Source: Lachnospiraceae bacterium MD329 (GTDB taxonomy: Bacteria; Bacillota; Clostridia; UBA1381). Taken from it: a DNA stretch of 64,000 nt. The notes below the pieces were generated by a model. It had not been told where the DNA came from. It searched no databases and worked only from the letters and a program-made list of their open reading frames with translations. This document shows, piece after piece, positions 16,188 through 25,268 of the stretch. The stretch is from positions 62,167-126,166 of the forward strand of contig VIQV01000022.1 of NCBI GenBank assembly GCA_010206265.1, written 5' to 3'. Each line of letters begins with the position of its first letter. The stretch's first letter is position 1. A program made the position numbers and the translations under genes.

Positions 16188-17909
16188 ATGAAAAAGTTAT
16201 TTCCGTTTTTAAAGCCATACCGCTTACAGCTGACGGTAGGACCGTTCTTTAAGCTGTCAGAGGCGGTACTGGAAATTTTAACGCCTACGCTGATGGCGCT
16301 TTTGATTGACAACGGCGTGAATACAGGCGATAAGGGTTATATAATAAGAATGGGTATTATTATGCTGGTCATTGCGACCTGCGGTGTTTTGTTTGCGTAT
16401 ATATGCCAGTACAGTGCGTCTGTTGCGTCGCAGGGCTTCGGCACGGACGTAAGAAACGCCCTGTTTAAGAAAATCGGTACATTTTCGTTTGCCGAACTTG
16501 ACCGTTTCGGCGCGCCGTCGCTCATTAACAGAGTAACGGGCGACGTGAATCAGCTCCAGTCTGCCGTGGCAATGCTTATACGACTTGTTATACGGGCACC
16601 GTTTTTGTGTATAGGCGGACTTGTTATGGCAATGGCGATTGATTTAAAGCTGTCAATAATATTTATGATAGTAATACCTTTGTTTATATTTGTTTTGTTC
16701 CTTGTGATGTTCAAGGCGGTACCTCTGTATACAATGGTACAGAAAAAGCTTGACGCTCTGACGCTCGTACTTCGCGAAAACCTGTCGGGTGTACGCGTAA
16801 TACGCGCGTTTGCGGGCGTAAAGCGTGAGCGTGAACGCTTTAAGGAAAGTAATGACGATTATTATTTAACTGCGGTACGCGTCGGCAGAATCGCCGCGCT
16901 TACCAATCCTGCAACGACAATTATAATGAATCTTGCGGCGATTGCAGTAATATATTTCGGAGGAATAAGAGTTAATACGGGTCATCTTACACAAGGAGAG
17001 GTTATAGCTTTTATAAACTATATAACCCAGATTTTAAATGCTATGATAGTTGTGGCAAATCTGGTTGTATTGTATACAAAGGCATATGCGTCCGCAAAAC
17101 GTGTAAGCGAGGTACTTTCAGCCGATACAAGCATTAAGTATGGAAAGACATCGTTATCTTCTGCAGGCAGTACAGCGGTGGAGTTTAAAAACGTGTCGTT
17201 TACCTATGCGCGCAGCCGTGTTGCGGCGGTGGACAAGCTGAACCTTGCCGTTAAAACAGGTGAAACGATTGGTATTATAGGCGGTACTGGTTCGGGTAAA
17301 ACTACGCTTGCAGGTCTTATTCCGCGTTTTTATGACGCTACGGAAGGCGAAGTTAAAATAAACGGCATTGATGTTCGCGATTACAGCGAGGAGGCTTTAA
17401 GAGATACAGTCGCTATAGTACAGCAGAGAGAAATGTTGTTTTCGGGAACTATTGCGGAAAATCTGCGTATGGCTAAGCCAGACGCGTCATATGATGAAAT
17501 GCGCGGCGCACTGGAGGCATCTCAGGCGGCTGAATTTGTAGACAAACTTGAAAACGGCGTTGAAACATACGTTACACAAGGCGGAAACAATCTGTCGGGA
17601 GGGCAGAAACAGCGTCTTACAATTGCCAGAGCGCTTATAAAGAAATCACTGATACTGATTCTGGACGACAGCGCCTCGGCTCTTGACTATGCTACAGACG
17701 CGTCTTTAAGACGCGCGATAAAGGAGAGTACAGACGGTCAGACGGTTATTATAATATCTCAGCGTGTAAGCAGTGTTAAGGACGCTGACAGAATAATTGT
17801 AATGGACGACGGCGAAACTGTCGGAATAGGTACTCACGCAGAGCTTTTAAAGAACTGTGAAATATACAGAGAAATATGCTTGTCGCAGGAGCAGGAGGAT
17901 ATAGCGTGA
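16188..17909 (+). CDS. ABC exporter half, subunit with degenerate Walker B
   Basis: 573 residues: six membrane helices (~1-310), then one ATPase domain. Walker A is GGTGSGKTT and the signature NLSGGQKQR. Walker B reads LILILDDSAS, with Asp replacing the catalytic Glu. That replacement is the mark of the non-catalytic half of heterodimeric multidrug exporters (BmrC, LmrC, TM287 type). It pairs with the next gene, which is canonical. Substrate unknown; such pairs export drugs, lipids or peptides. Its stop overlaps the start of the partner. Confidence 0.93.
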   Translation: MKKLFPFLKPYRLQLTVGPFFKLSEAVLEILTPTLMALLIDNGVNTGDKGYIIRMGIIMLVIATCGVLFAYICQYSASVASQGFGTDVRNALFKKIGTFSFAELDRFGAPSLINRVTGDVNQLQSAVAMLIRLVIRAPFLCIGGLVMAMAIDLKLSIIFMIVIPLFIFVLFLVMFKAVPLYTMVQKKLDALTLVLRENLSGVRVIRAFAGVKRERERFKESNDDYYLTAVRVGRIAALTNPATTIIMNLAAIAVIYFGGIRVNTGHLTQGEVIAFINYITQILNAMIVVANLVVLYTKAYASAKRVSEVLSADTSIKYGKTSLSSAGSTAVEFKNVSFTYARSRVAAVDKLNLAVKTGETIGIIGGTGSGKTTLAGLIPRFYDATEGEVKINGIDVRDYSEEALRDTVAIVQQREMLFSGTIAENLRMAKPDASYDEMRGALEASQAAEFVDKLENGVETYVTQGGNNLSGGQKQRLTIARALIKKSLILILDDSASALDYATDASLRRAIKESTDGQTVIIISQRVSSVKDADRIIVMDDGETVGIGTHAELLKNCEIYREICLSQEQEDIA

Positions 17910-19630
17910 TGGAAAAGAAAGGAACACTTCAAAGACTGTATTCATATATTGCAGACAATAAAAGATACCTGATTTTACTCATAATATCGGCAATACTGGC
18001 AAATGTATTTATGCTTGCCGCGCCGTATCTTTCAGGACGGGCTATTGATTTTATAAGAGGCACGGGCGACGTTGATTTTAAGATGGTACTGAAGTTTACG
18101 GGAATATTGTTCAGCGTATATTTGTTAAATGCCCTGTTTACTTGGGGAATGACGGTATTCACAAACGTGCTTTCAAACCGTACAATAGAAAAAATGCGTT
18201 CGGACGCTTTTATGAGCATATCACGTCTGCCGCTTAAATTTTTTGATTCACATTCGCACGGTGATGTTATAAGCAGACTGACAAATGATATTGACGCAGT
18301 TTCGGAAGGTCTGTTACAGGGAATAACGCAGTTTTTCTCAGGGCTTGTAACCGTAATCGGTTCGCTTGTGATAATGTTTATGCTAAACTGGCGTATTACA
18401 TTGTGTATTATTGTAATAACTATAATATGTATATTTGTATCAAAAGCTATTGCGACAAATTCAGGCAAGATGTTTCGTATGCAGGCGCAGACTGTCGGTG
18501 AGCTTAACGGATATGTTTCTGAAACACTGGGTAATTTAAAGGTTGTAAAAGCGCTCGGTTATGAAGACAGGAGCAGTGAAAAATTTGCGGAAATAAACAG
18601 CCGTTTATATGACTGCGGTCAGAAGGCGCAGTTTTATTCGTCGCTTGTAAATCCTACTACGCGTTATATAAATAACCTTGCGTATATTTCAGTCGGTGTT
18701 TTCGGCGGACTTGCGGCGGTTATGGGACATCTGAGCGTAGGTATAATATCAAGTTTTTTAATATATGCAACGCAGTTTGCACGGCCTATAAATGATATGA
18801 CAAGCGTATTGACTCAGTTGCAGTCGGCTCAGGCTGCTGCTTTTAGAATATTTACGCTTAATGATATTCCTCCTGAGGAATCGGACGCAGACCGTCCTGA
18901 TTTGGAGGTAAGAAACGGTGAAGTGGAGTTTAAGGACGTAGACTTTTCGTACGATAAAAACCGTGAGCTGATAAAAAATCTTAATATAACGGCTAAAAAG
19001 GGACAGAGAGTAGCAATTGTCGGTCCGACGGGCGCAGGAAAAACCACTATTGTAAACCTGCTTATGAACTTTTACGGTGTGGATAACGGTGCAATTATTG
19101 TTGACGGACAGAATATTGATTCTGTAACACGCGATAGTCTGCGTCGCAATTTCGGTATGGTTTTGCAGGATACTTGGCTTTTTACGGGTACAGTGCGTGA
19201 AAATATTGCATACGGTAAGGAAAATGCGACTGACGAGGAGATTATTGCGGCGGCAAAGGCTGCGTCTGCCGACAGTTTTATAAGGCGTTTACCTGACGGC
19301 TACGACACAATGATAACCGAGGACGGCGGTAATTTATCGGGCGGACAAAAACAGCTTTTGACAATTGCGCGCGCAATGCTGTCGAATCCGAGAATGCTTA
19401 TACTGGACGAGGCAACTTCAAATGTTGATACAATGACGGAGCAAAGAATACAGCGCGCTTTCCTTAAAATGATGGAGGGCAGAACAAGTTTTATCATAGC
19501 ACATCGTCTTTCTACTATACGCGAGGCGGATTTAATACTTGTTATGGACGCAGGACGTATTGTTGAGCAGGGTACTCATAAAGAACTTTTGGCTAAAAAC
19601 GGATTTTATGCGAGGTTGTATAACAGCTGA
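17909..19630 (+). CDS. ABC exporter half, catalytically canonical subunit
   Basis: 573 residues: six membrane helices, then an ATPase domain with Walker A GPTGAGKTT, signature NLSGGQKQL and a normal Walker B MLILDEATSNVD; H-loop IAHRLST. It completes the heterodimer with the preceding subunit. The longest frame starts at 17876. A GTG at 17906 and an ATG at 17909 both follow AGGAGG (17893-17898). I choose the ATG, which overlaps the upstream stop (TGATG). A patatin-like gene follows after 24 bases, probably on the same transcript. Confidence 0.94.
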   Translation: MEKKGTLQRLYSYIADNKRYLILLIISAILANVFMLAAPYLSGRAIDFIRGTGDVDFKMVLKFTGILFSVYLLNALFTWGMTVFTNVLSNRTIEKMRSDAFMSISRLPLKFFDSHSHGDVISRLTNDIDAVSEGLLQGITQFFSGLVTVIGSLVIMFMLNWRITLCIIVITIICIFVSKAIATNSGKMFRMQAQTVGELNGYVSETLGNLKVVKALGYEDRSSEKFAEINSRLYDCGQKAQFYSSLVNPTTRYINNLAYISVGVFGGLAAVMGHLSVGIISSFLIYATQFARPINDMTSVLTQLQSAQAAAFRIFTLNDIPPEESDADRPDLEVRNGEVEFKDVDFSYDKNRELIKNLNITAKKGQRVAIVGPTGAGKTTIVNLLMNFYGVDNGAIIVDGQNIDSVTRDSLRRNFGMVLQDTWLFTGTVRENIAYGKENATDEEIIAAAKAASADSFIRRLPDGYDTMITEDGGNLSGGQKQLLTIARAMLSNPRMLILDEATSNVDTMTEQRIQRAFLKMMEGRTSFIIAHRLSTIREADLILVMDAGRIVEQGTHKELLAKNGFYARLYNS

Positions 19631-19654
19631 TATTTTCACAAGGAGGCTGCAAAT

Positions 19655-20722
19655 ATGGATTACGGACTTGTTCTCGCCGGCGGCGGTATGCGCGGAGCAT
19701 ATCAGATAGGAGTATGGCGCGCGCTGACGGAGATGAAAATTAGAATAACCGCGGTGGCAGGCGCGTCAATCGGCGCGATTAACGGAGCAATGTTTGTTCA
19801 GGGGGATTACAAAAAAGCAGAGCAGTTTTGGCGTGAAATAAAGCCTGATGATATTATTGCGCCTATGATTACCGATTCGGGAGAAATGCGTGATATTATA
19901 AAAGAAGGAATAGTTGATATGTCACCGCTTGAAAAACTTCTTTCAGGCGTTGTTGATGAAAGAAAGCTAAGAAAATCCCCGATTGATTTTGGTATTGCCG
20001 CATTTTCCTTAAATAAAAAAACGGGTATTTCAAAATTCAAGTCTGAAATACCAAAGGGAAAAATAGTTGATTATCTTATGGCAAGCGCCTGTATACCGGG
20101 AGTAAAGGCGAGAAAAGTCGGTGACGATACGTTTATGGACGGCGGAGTATCAAACAATATGCCTGTAGATATGCTCGCCGCGAGGGGTATGAATAATCTG
20201 ATATGCGTTGATATAAAGGGTATCGGTATTTGCAAAGATATTGACCTTAGCGGAAAAAACGTAATAGAAATAGTGTTTGATAAGCCTGAAACAGGTGTTG
20301 CGGAGGTAGATTCAAAGGGTATAGATTTAAGTATAAAAGCGGGATATATCGACTGTCTGCGTGCATTCGGACGTGTAGAAGGTGATAAATACGCATTTAT
20401 GTCCAAGGACTATCGCGCTGTAAAAGGAATGTATTCAAAAGAGTTGATTTTATCGCTTGAAACGGCAGCTGAAATTTTTGGAATGGACGTGCGGAGTATT
20501 TATACATTTGACGAGCTGGTAAAGAGCACTTTAAACGCATACCGTAAATATGAGGCTGCTATGGACAGCAATTCGGGAACTCTTGAAAAAATCCGTAATC
20601 TTGGTGACAGAGCGGTTACGGCGCACCTTGTAAAAAATGGAGGAGATTCATTGGGCGGGTCGCTGTTTGCCGCGTGTAAACGCGCCGCCTCTGCGATAAT
20701 TTATTTCAGCCGCGAAATTTGA
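19655..20722 (+). CDS. Patatin-like phospholipase
   Basis: 355 residues. Oxyanion loop GGGMRGAYQIGVWRAL, nucleophile elbow GASIG (Ser), and catalytic Asp in DGGVSNNMPVD: the complete Ser-Asp dyad of patatins. They hydrolyse acyl esters of lipids. The ~100-residue C-terminal helical extension (after ~250) is not part of the patatin core and I do not recognise it. No signal peptide or membrane segment. Start ATG with AAGGAGG 10 bases upstream. Position after the exporter pair suggests a lipid-related task, which is inference. Confidence 0.92.
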   Translation: MDYGLVLAGGGMRGAYQIGVWRALTEMKIRITAVAGASIGAINGAMFVQGDYKKAEQFWREIKPDDIIAPMITDSGEMRDIIKEGIVDMSPLEKLLSGVVDERKLRKSPIDFGIAAFSLNKKTGISKFKSEIPKGKIVDYLMASACIPGVKARKVGDDTFMDGGVSNNMPVDMLAARGMNNLICVDIKGIGICKDIDLSGKNVIEIVFDKPETGVAEVDSKGIDLSIKAGYIDCLRAFGRVEGDKYAFMSKDYRAVKGMYSKELILSLETAAEIFGMDVRSIYTFDELVKSTLNAYRKYEAAMDSNSGTLEKIRNLGDRAVTAHLVKNGGDSLGGSLFAACKRAASAIIYFSREI

Positions 20723-20731
20723 TTTTTACTA

Positions 20732-20760
20732 TTGTATTTAGTCGAAAAAGATTATATAAT
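20732..20760 (+). promoter_or_regulatory. Promoter of the HlyD-like/yggS/sepF unit
   Basis: TTGTAT, 17 bases, TATAAT, 33 bases before the HlyD-like start. Confidence 0.75.
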
Positions 20761-20792
20761 ATAGAGTAAGAAAACAAAGGGGATACCGGTGA

Positions 20793-21977
20793 ATGAAAAA
20801 ATTCTTTATCGCAGTTTTAAGTATAGCGGTTGCGGCTATGGTGGGTTATGGAATAAGCTATGCCATATCGCCTGTAAAAACGCAGAAACTTGAATATATT
20901 GCACAGGAAAACGCTATAAATACCAACGGCTTTATTATTCGCGACGAATGGGTTATGTATTCCAGAAGCGCAGGTACTGTTTATCATTCTGTTGCAGACG
21001 GCAGCCGAGTTCCGAAGGACGGAAGTATAGGTTCGCTGTTTTATGGTGATGTTTCGGAAGACAGTATAAAGGAGCTAAAGGTTGTTGATAATAAAATAAA
21101 AAAAGCGGAATCAGACGAAAGCGGACATTCTTTGTCGGATTTAGACGCAACAACGGTTGAAAACAGTATTTACCGTCGTGAAAACGATATAATAACTGCT
21201 GCACGGAAAAACGATATTTTGACAATATCCCGTTATAAACGTGATATAAACAGTCTGCGTGAAAACAATGAACTTGCCGCGGCAGGTACGCTTAATCAGC
21301 TTAAAGAGCAAAAAACGCAGATTTTAGACAGTATAGGCGTTATGCAGGAGGATATTTACGCTCAGATTTCAGGTGTGTTCACCTCTTATGTTGACGGATA
21401 TGAAACAATTCTTGTGCCTGCTGAAATAGAAAATTATGACGTTGCATATTTTGAATCGCTGTCGCAGTCGCCTCAGATAAGAAAGATAGACAATAAGGTA
21501 GACGCAGGCGGAGAAGTATGTAAAATTGTAAATAATCACGTCTGGTATGTGATGATGAGTATTCCGGCTGATACTATGAGCGGACGCAGTGTGGGCGACA
21601 GCGTTAAAATGCGCTTTAACAATATGGCGGACGCGGTTGTAAAGGGGAGTATATACAGTATTTCGGGAGAACAGAACGGCAGAGTTGCCGTTACGGTCAA
21701 ATGTCCCGAATATCTTGAGAGCGCTTTTTCGTACAGGCTTGTTGATGTGGATTTGATTTTTGAAAGCTTTAACGGTTATAAAATACCTGTTCACGCAGTT
21801 CGTACAGAAGATGACGGCAAACAGAAAGTTATCGGAATAAACGGCAACAGACAGTATGACTGTTACTGCAATGTATTGTTCACCGATACAGACGGCGGAT
21901 ATGCTATTGTTGACACTGCCGAAAATGCCGAAAATAAACTTTCGCAGATGGAAAGGATACTTGTCGGCGAAAGATAA
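20793..21977 (+). CDS. HlyD-like membrane-fusion protein
   Basis: 394 residues. One N-terminal membrane helix, then a biotinyl-lipoyl-like beta segment (residues ~35-80: FIIRDEWVMYSRSAGTVYHSV), a helical region (~95-190), the second half of the lipoyl domain (ISGVFTSYVDGYE) and a beta-barrel with a C-terminal domain. This is the adaptor layout, usually facing outward. No transporter is adjacent. Instead it stands in front of yggS-sepF-ylmH-divIVA, a placement common in Clostridia, so a role in the division envelope is more likely than drug export. That last point is inference. Confidence 0.8.
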   Translation: MKKFFIAVLSIAVAAMVGYGISYAISPVKTQKLEYIAQENAINTNGFIIRDEWVMYSRSAGTVYHSVADGSRVPKDGSIGSLFYGDVSEDSIKELKVVDNKIKKAESDESGHSLSDLDATTVENSIYRRENDIITAARKNDILTISRYKRDINSLRENNELAAAGTLNQLKEQKTQILDSIGVMQEDIYAQISGVFTSYVDGYETILVPAEIENYDVAYFESLSQSPQIRKIDNKVDAGGEVCKIVNNHVWYVMMSIPADTMSGRSVGDSVKMRFNNMADAVVKGSIYSISGEQNGRVAVTVKCPEYLESAFSYRLVDVDLIFESFNGYKIPVHAVRTEDDGKQKVIGINGNRQYDCYCNVLFTDTDGGYAIVDTAENAENKLSQMERILVGER

Positions 21978-21990
21978 GGAGAGATGTATT

Positions 21991-22686
21991 TTGAGTATAG
22001 ATGAACGTCTGAAAGAAGTTGATTTAAAAATTACCGCTGCCGCTGAAAAAAGCGGCAGAAAACGCAGTGATATAACGATGATTGCGGTTACGAAAACACA
22101 CCCTGCCGATATGATGAATGAAGCAATAAGGTGCGGAGTTACCGATATAGGCGAAAATAAACCGCAGGAGGTTCGTGATAAATTTGATGACATACTTCCT
22201 GTAAAATGGCATCTTATAGGTCATTTACAGACAAATAAGGTGAAATATATAATAGATAAGGTGTGTCTGATTCATTCGGTGGATTCAATCAAACTGATGG
22301 ACGAGATAGAACGTCAGGCTCAAAAACATAATCTTGTAATGGACATACTTATTCAGGTAAACATTTCAGGTGAGGCGACAAAATCGGGAGTGAGTAAAGA
22401 CGAGGTAGAGGAATTACTTTTATATGCAGGAAAATTAAAGAATATCAGGGTCAAAGGTCTGATGACGGTTGCGCCAAAAACCGACAATTCTGTTACAAAT
22501 ATATTACATTTTGATAACATACGACAACTTTTTATTGACATAAAGCAAAAAACATACGATAATGTTAATATGCAATACTTATCTATGGGGATGAGTGGGG
22601 ATTATGAAACTGCAATTGAATGCGGAGCAAATATGGTCCGCATAGGCAGCGCCATTTTTGGCGAAAGAGATTATTCTCTAAAATAA
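21991..22686 (+). CDS. yggS: PLP homeostasis protein YggS/YlmE
   Basis: 231 residues, the standard length. An alanine-racemase-like barrel without racemase activity that binds PLP and buffers its cellular level. The PLP lysine is in TMIAVTKTHPADMMNEAI. GENKPQEVRDKF, WHLIGHLQTNKVK, VNISGEATKSG and YLSMGMSGDYETAIECGANMVRIG are all signatures. The open frame reaches back to 21856 inside the HlyD-like gene, but AAGGAGAG sits 7 bases before a TTG at 21991, and this gives the canonical N-terminus. Confidence 0.96.
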   Translation: MSIDERLKEVDLKITAAAEKSGRKRSDITMIAVTKTHPADMMNEAIRCGVTDIGENKPQEVRDKFDDILPVKWHLIGHLQTNKVKYIIDKVCLIHSVDSIKLMDEIERQAQKHNLVMDILIQVNISGEATKSGVSKDEVEELLLYAGKLKNIRVKGLMTVAPKTDNSVTNILHFDNIRQLFIDIKQKTYDNVNMQYLSMGMSGDYETAIECGANMVRIGSAIFGERDYSLK

Positions 22687-22706
22687 TACAGAAAGGGAAC
22701 GGGGAT

Positions 22707-23159
22707 ATGAGTTTTATCAATTCAATAAAGAACTTTATCGGTATTGAAACGGAAGATGATTATTATGATGACGAATATTATGATGAGGAGGACGAAATAG
22801 AAGAGGACTCCAGACCGCGGTACGGTGCGCCTTTTGCAAGAAAGAGCACGTCAAAGGTAGTGCCTATAAATCCGGGTGCATCATCGAGAATAAGAATTAT
22901 GAAACCGTCAAGCTTTGACGAATCTACAGGTATTGCCGACGAAATTAAGAGCGGCAGACTTGTGATATTTGATGTTGGCAATCTTGATGATAAGGATGCA
23001 AGACGCGTTATTGACTTTGTGTCGGGCGCTGCTTACGGCGTAAGCGGAAATGTAAGACGCGTATCGGGCTTTGTTTTTGTTGCCGCTCCGAAAAATATTG
23101 ATATTACGGGCGAAAATTTAAGAGAACAGACAAGAAATTCATTTGATTGGAATGTATAA
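22707..23159 (+). CDS. sepF: Cell division protein SepF
   Basis: 150 residues. An amphipathic N-terminal helix (MSFINSIKNFIGI) that should bind membrane, an acidic Tyr/Asp/Glu linker, and a C-terminal SepF domain (~65-150) with IFDVGNLDDKDARRVIDFVSGAAYG and GFVFVAAPKNI. SepF forms rings, tethers FtsZ to the membrane and shapes the septum. The ATG at 22707 follows GAAAGGGA; the longer frame runs back into yggS and is not used. A terminator-like hairpin separates it from ylmH. Confidence 0.96.
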   Translation: MSFINSIKNFIGIETEDDYYDDEYYDEEDEIEEDSRPRYGAPFARKSTSKVVPINPGASSRIRIMKPSSFDESTGIADEIKSGRLVIFDVGNLDDKDARRVIDFVSGAAYGVSGNVRRVSGFVFVAAPKNIDITGENLREQTRNSFDWNV

Positions 23160-23172
23160 AATGGGTGCCGGA

Positions 23173-23214
23173 GGGACTGCCTGCGTAAACAGCGCAGACA
23201 GTCCCTTGTTTTTT
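23173..23214 (+). terminator. Terminator-like hairpin between sepF and ylmH
   Basis: GGGACTGCCTGCG/CGCAGACAGTCCC form a 13-bp stem with one mismatch and a short loop, followed by TTGTTTTTT. It could trim or attenuate transcription into ylmH-divIVA. Confidence 0.75.
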
Positions 23215-23235
23215 AGTAAGTACCGAGAGGTGAAT

Positions 23236-23982
23236 ATGAACACGGACAGTAAATTACTTTTTGCCAGAACGGAGGATTTGTTCTCGTTGTGTCAGAAACA
23301 TTGCGAGGCAAAGTTTTCTCAGTTTCTTGACAGCGGAGAGGCGGCATTGATTGAGGATAAATTTTCTATGCCGTATGGGTATAATACTATGTTTTTCGGA
23401 GGATATGACGGAGCGGAGCGAAAGATTTTAGGTGTGTTTCCTGAATGGGAGGAAGCAGGGAGAGAGGCTTTTCCTTTGTCGGTGGTACGCTTTGATGTGC
23501 CGAAATTCAGGACTCTGACTCATCGCGATTATTTGGGAACACTGATGTCGCTTGGGCTTGACCGTTCAAAAACGGGGGATATTCTTGCAGACAATACAGG
23601 TGCATATGTGGTTCTAATGAGCGACATTGCCGAGTATGTTGTAAGGAATGTAACAAAAATTGCTTCGGCAGGCGTTAAGGGAAGAATTGCAGAGGACTTT
23701 ACGGCTCCGAAACCGAAAATGAAGGAAAGAATGTGCGTATGCGCGTCGGCGAGGCTTGACGCTGTTGTGGCGGCGGCATTTAACATCTCGCGTAACGCGG
23801 CGGAAAAAGCAGTAAATTCAGGCGGAGTAAAAGTGAATCACAGAGAGGTGTATGACCGTTCAAAACAAATTGACGAGGGGGATTTAATATCGGTAAAGGG
23901 TTTTGGAAGGTTTATTTTTAAAGAAATCGGTTCGGGAACAAATAAGGGCAGACTTCATATAACTGTGGAGCTATTTGTATGA
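23236..23982 (+). CDS. ylmH: YlmH family RNA-binding protein
   Basis: 248 residues. N-terminal YlmH domain (FSMPYGYNTMFFGGYDGAER, then the HRDYLGTLMSLGLDR and GDILADNTGAYVVL signatures) followed by a C-terminal S4 RNA-binding domain (~180-248: RLDAVVAAAFNISRNAAEKA, VKVNHREVYDRSKQI). YlmH is a ribosome-associated factor, reported to help rescue stalled nascent-chain complexes, and always travels with the sepF/divIVA cluster in Firmicutes. The frame is open from 23143, but the ATG at 23236 has GAGAGGTG just upstream. Confidence 0.93.
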   Translation: MNTDSKLLFARTEDLFSLCQKHCEAKFSQFLDSGEAALIEDKFSMPYGYNTMFFGGYDGAERKILGVFPEWEEAGREAFPLSVVRFDVPKFRTLTHRDYLGTLMSLGLDRSKTGDILADNTGAYVVLMSDIAEYVVRNVTKIASAGVKGRIAEDFTAPKPKMKERMCVCASARLDAVVAAAFNISRNAAEKAVNSGGVKVNHREVYDRSKQIDEGDLISVKGFGRFIFKEIGSGTNKGRLHITVELFV

Positions 23983-23998
23983 GGAAGGAGTGCAAAAC

Positions 23999-24439
23999 GT
24001 GCTTAGACCAATTGATATTCAGAACAAGGAATTTGAAAAAAAAATAAAAGGTTATAATTGCGATGAAGTGGACGATTTTCTTGATGTGGTGATACAGGAT
24101 TATGAACTGTTGTGCAAGGAAAATCAATCTTTAAAGGATAAAATCGGGCTTCTGACAGAAACAGTAGACAGATATAAACAAATGGAGGCTACAATGCAGA
24201 AGTCAATTGAAATGGCGCGTATGGCGGCGGAGGATACAAGACGAAACGCCGAGGCGGAGGCGAATGCTATTTTAAGCAAGGCTAAGCTTGACGCGTCACA
24301 TCTTGCGCGCCAGATTGACGACGAGCATATGAAACGTCATCGTGAAATGCTTGCGGTTAAGCAAGAAATAGAGCAGTATAAGACTCGTATACGCACTCAT
24401 TGTGAAGGTATGATAAAAATGCTTGATAATCTGGAATAA
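23999..24439 (+). CDS. divIVA: DivIVA family septum/pole protein
   Basis: 146 residues from a GTG with AAGGAG 8 bases upstream. The N-terminus VLRPIDIQNKEFEKKIKGY and NCDEVDDFLDVVIQDYE match the DivIVA lipid-binding head (the usual order is start-LTPLDIxNKEF). A long coiled coil follows. The family senses negative membrane curvature and recruits partners to septa and poles. Terminal gene of the HlyD-yggS-sepF-ylmH unit. The GTG start is inferred from spacing; the longer frame would add eight untypical residues. Confidence 0.94.
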   Translation: MLRPIDIQNKEFEKKIKGYNCDEVDDFLDVVIQDYELLCKENQSLKDKIGLLTETVDRYKQMEATMQKSIEMARMAAEDTRRNAEAEANAILSKAKLDASHLARQIDDEHMKRHREMLAVKQEIEQYKTRIRTHCEGMIKMLDNLE

Positions 24440-24531
24440 AAAATTATATTTTTTGAAAGGATTTGCATTTCTGAATCGTATTATAAGTGAAAGGCTAAAA
24501 AACTATATAAAATGATATGGAGGAAATGAAG

Positions 24532-24780
24532 ATGAAAAAAATAATTATAACGGCTTTGGCAGTGACAACAATTGTTATGAGCGCGGCAGCTGTATCGGCA
24601 GAGGCAGGAAGACATCATTATGTATGTCAGGGTGTATACGGCGGAGTATGCACGGTTGAAAACTGTCCTAACGGCTGTAACGGTGTTTACGAATACGGAC
24701 AGTATTACGGTCAATATAGAAGATACAATGGTCAGGGAAGACATTGCGGCAGAAATGCAGGTTACTGCCATAACAGATAA
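24532..24780 (+). CDS. Small secreted His/Tyr/Cys-rich protein
   Basis: 82 residues. Signal peptide with a clear cleavage region (AAAVSAEA, ~22). The mature part of about 60 residues is rich in Tyr, Gly, His, Asn and Arg and has six cysteines (VCQGVYGGVCTVENCPNGC, then two near the end). It could bind metal or be disulfide-bonded. No family recognised. The ATG at 24532 follows ATGGAGGA. The gene lies 5 bases before the ECF sigma gene and is probably controlled by that system. Confidence 0.75.
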   Translation: MKKIIITALAVTTIVMSAAAVSAEAGRHHYVCQGVYGGVCTVENCPNGCNGVYEYGQYYGQYRRYNGQGRHCGRNAGYCHNR

Positions 24781-24785
24781 TTAAA

Positions 24786-25268
24786 ATGAAAAGCGATTAC
24801 GAAATAAACAGCGCTGTTGAAAAATACGCCGATATGATTCGGCGTATTTGCTTATTGCATTTGAAAAATTATCACGATACGGAGGACATATTTCAAACGG
24901 TATTTCTGAAATATTTTTTGTATTCGGACAGCTTTGAAAGCGACGAGCACGAAAAGGCGTGGTTTATAAGAATTACAATAAATGCCTGTAAAGATTTTTT
25001 GAAAAGCTTTTACCGCAGGAATGTTGTTCCGCTGGACGCGATAGAAGAAGGAGAAGTTTTGGTGAGCGATGAACAGTCTGAAGTTTTAGAGGCGGTTCTG
25101 TCTTTGCCCTCTAAGTATAAAAATGTTATTTATCTGTTTTATTACGAGGGTTATACTGCGGTTGAAATAGCAAAATTGCTACATAAAAAGGATAATACGG
25201 TTTATACATTGCTTGCAAGGGCGCGGAATCTTTTAAAGGATAGGCTGGGAGGTGATGATTTTGAATAG
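24786..25268 (+). CDS. ECF-type RNA polymerase sigma factor
   Basis: 160 residues. Sigma region 2 (MIRRICLLHLKNYHDTEDIFQTVFLKYF) and region 4 with helix-turn-helix (LPSKYKNVIYLFYYEGYTAVEIAKLLHKKDNTVYTLLARAR) and nothing else, as in ECF sigma factors. It lacks a good ribosome site of its own (ATAATTAAA before the ATG), so translation probably depends on the gene just upstream. It overlaps the anti-sigma gene downstream. The promoter motif it reads cannot be deduced. Confidence 0.93.
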   Translation: MKSDYEINSAVEKYADMIRRICLLHLKNYHDTEDIFQTVFLKYFLYSDSFESDEHEKAWFIRITINACKDFLKSFYRRNVVPLDAIEEGEVLVSDEQSEVLEAVLSLPSKYKNVIYLFYYEGYTAVEIAKLLHKKDNTVYTLLARARNLLKDRLGGDDFE

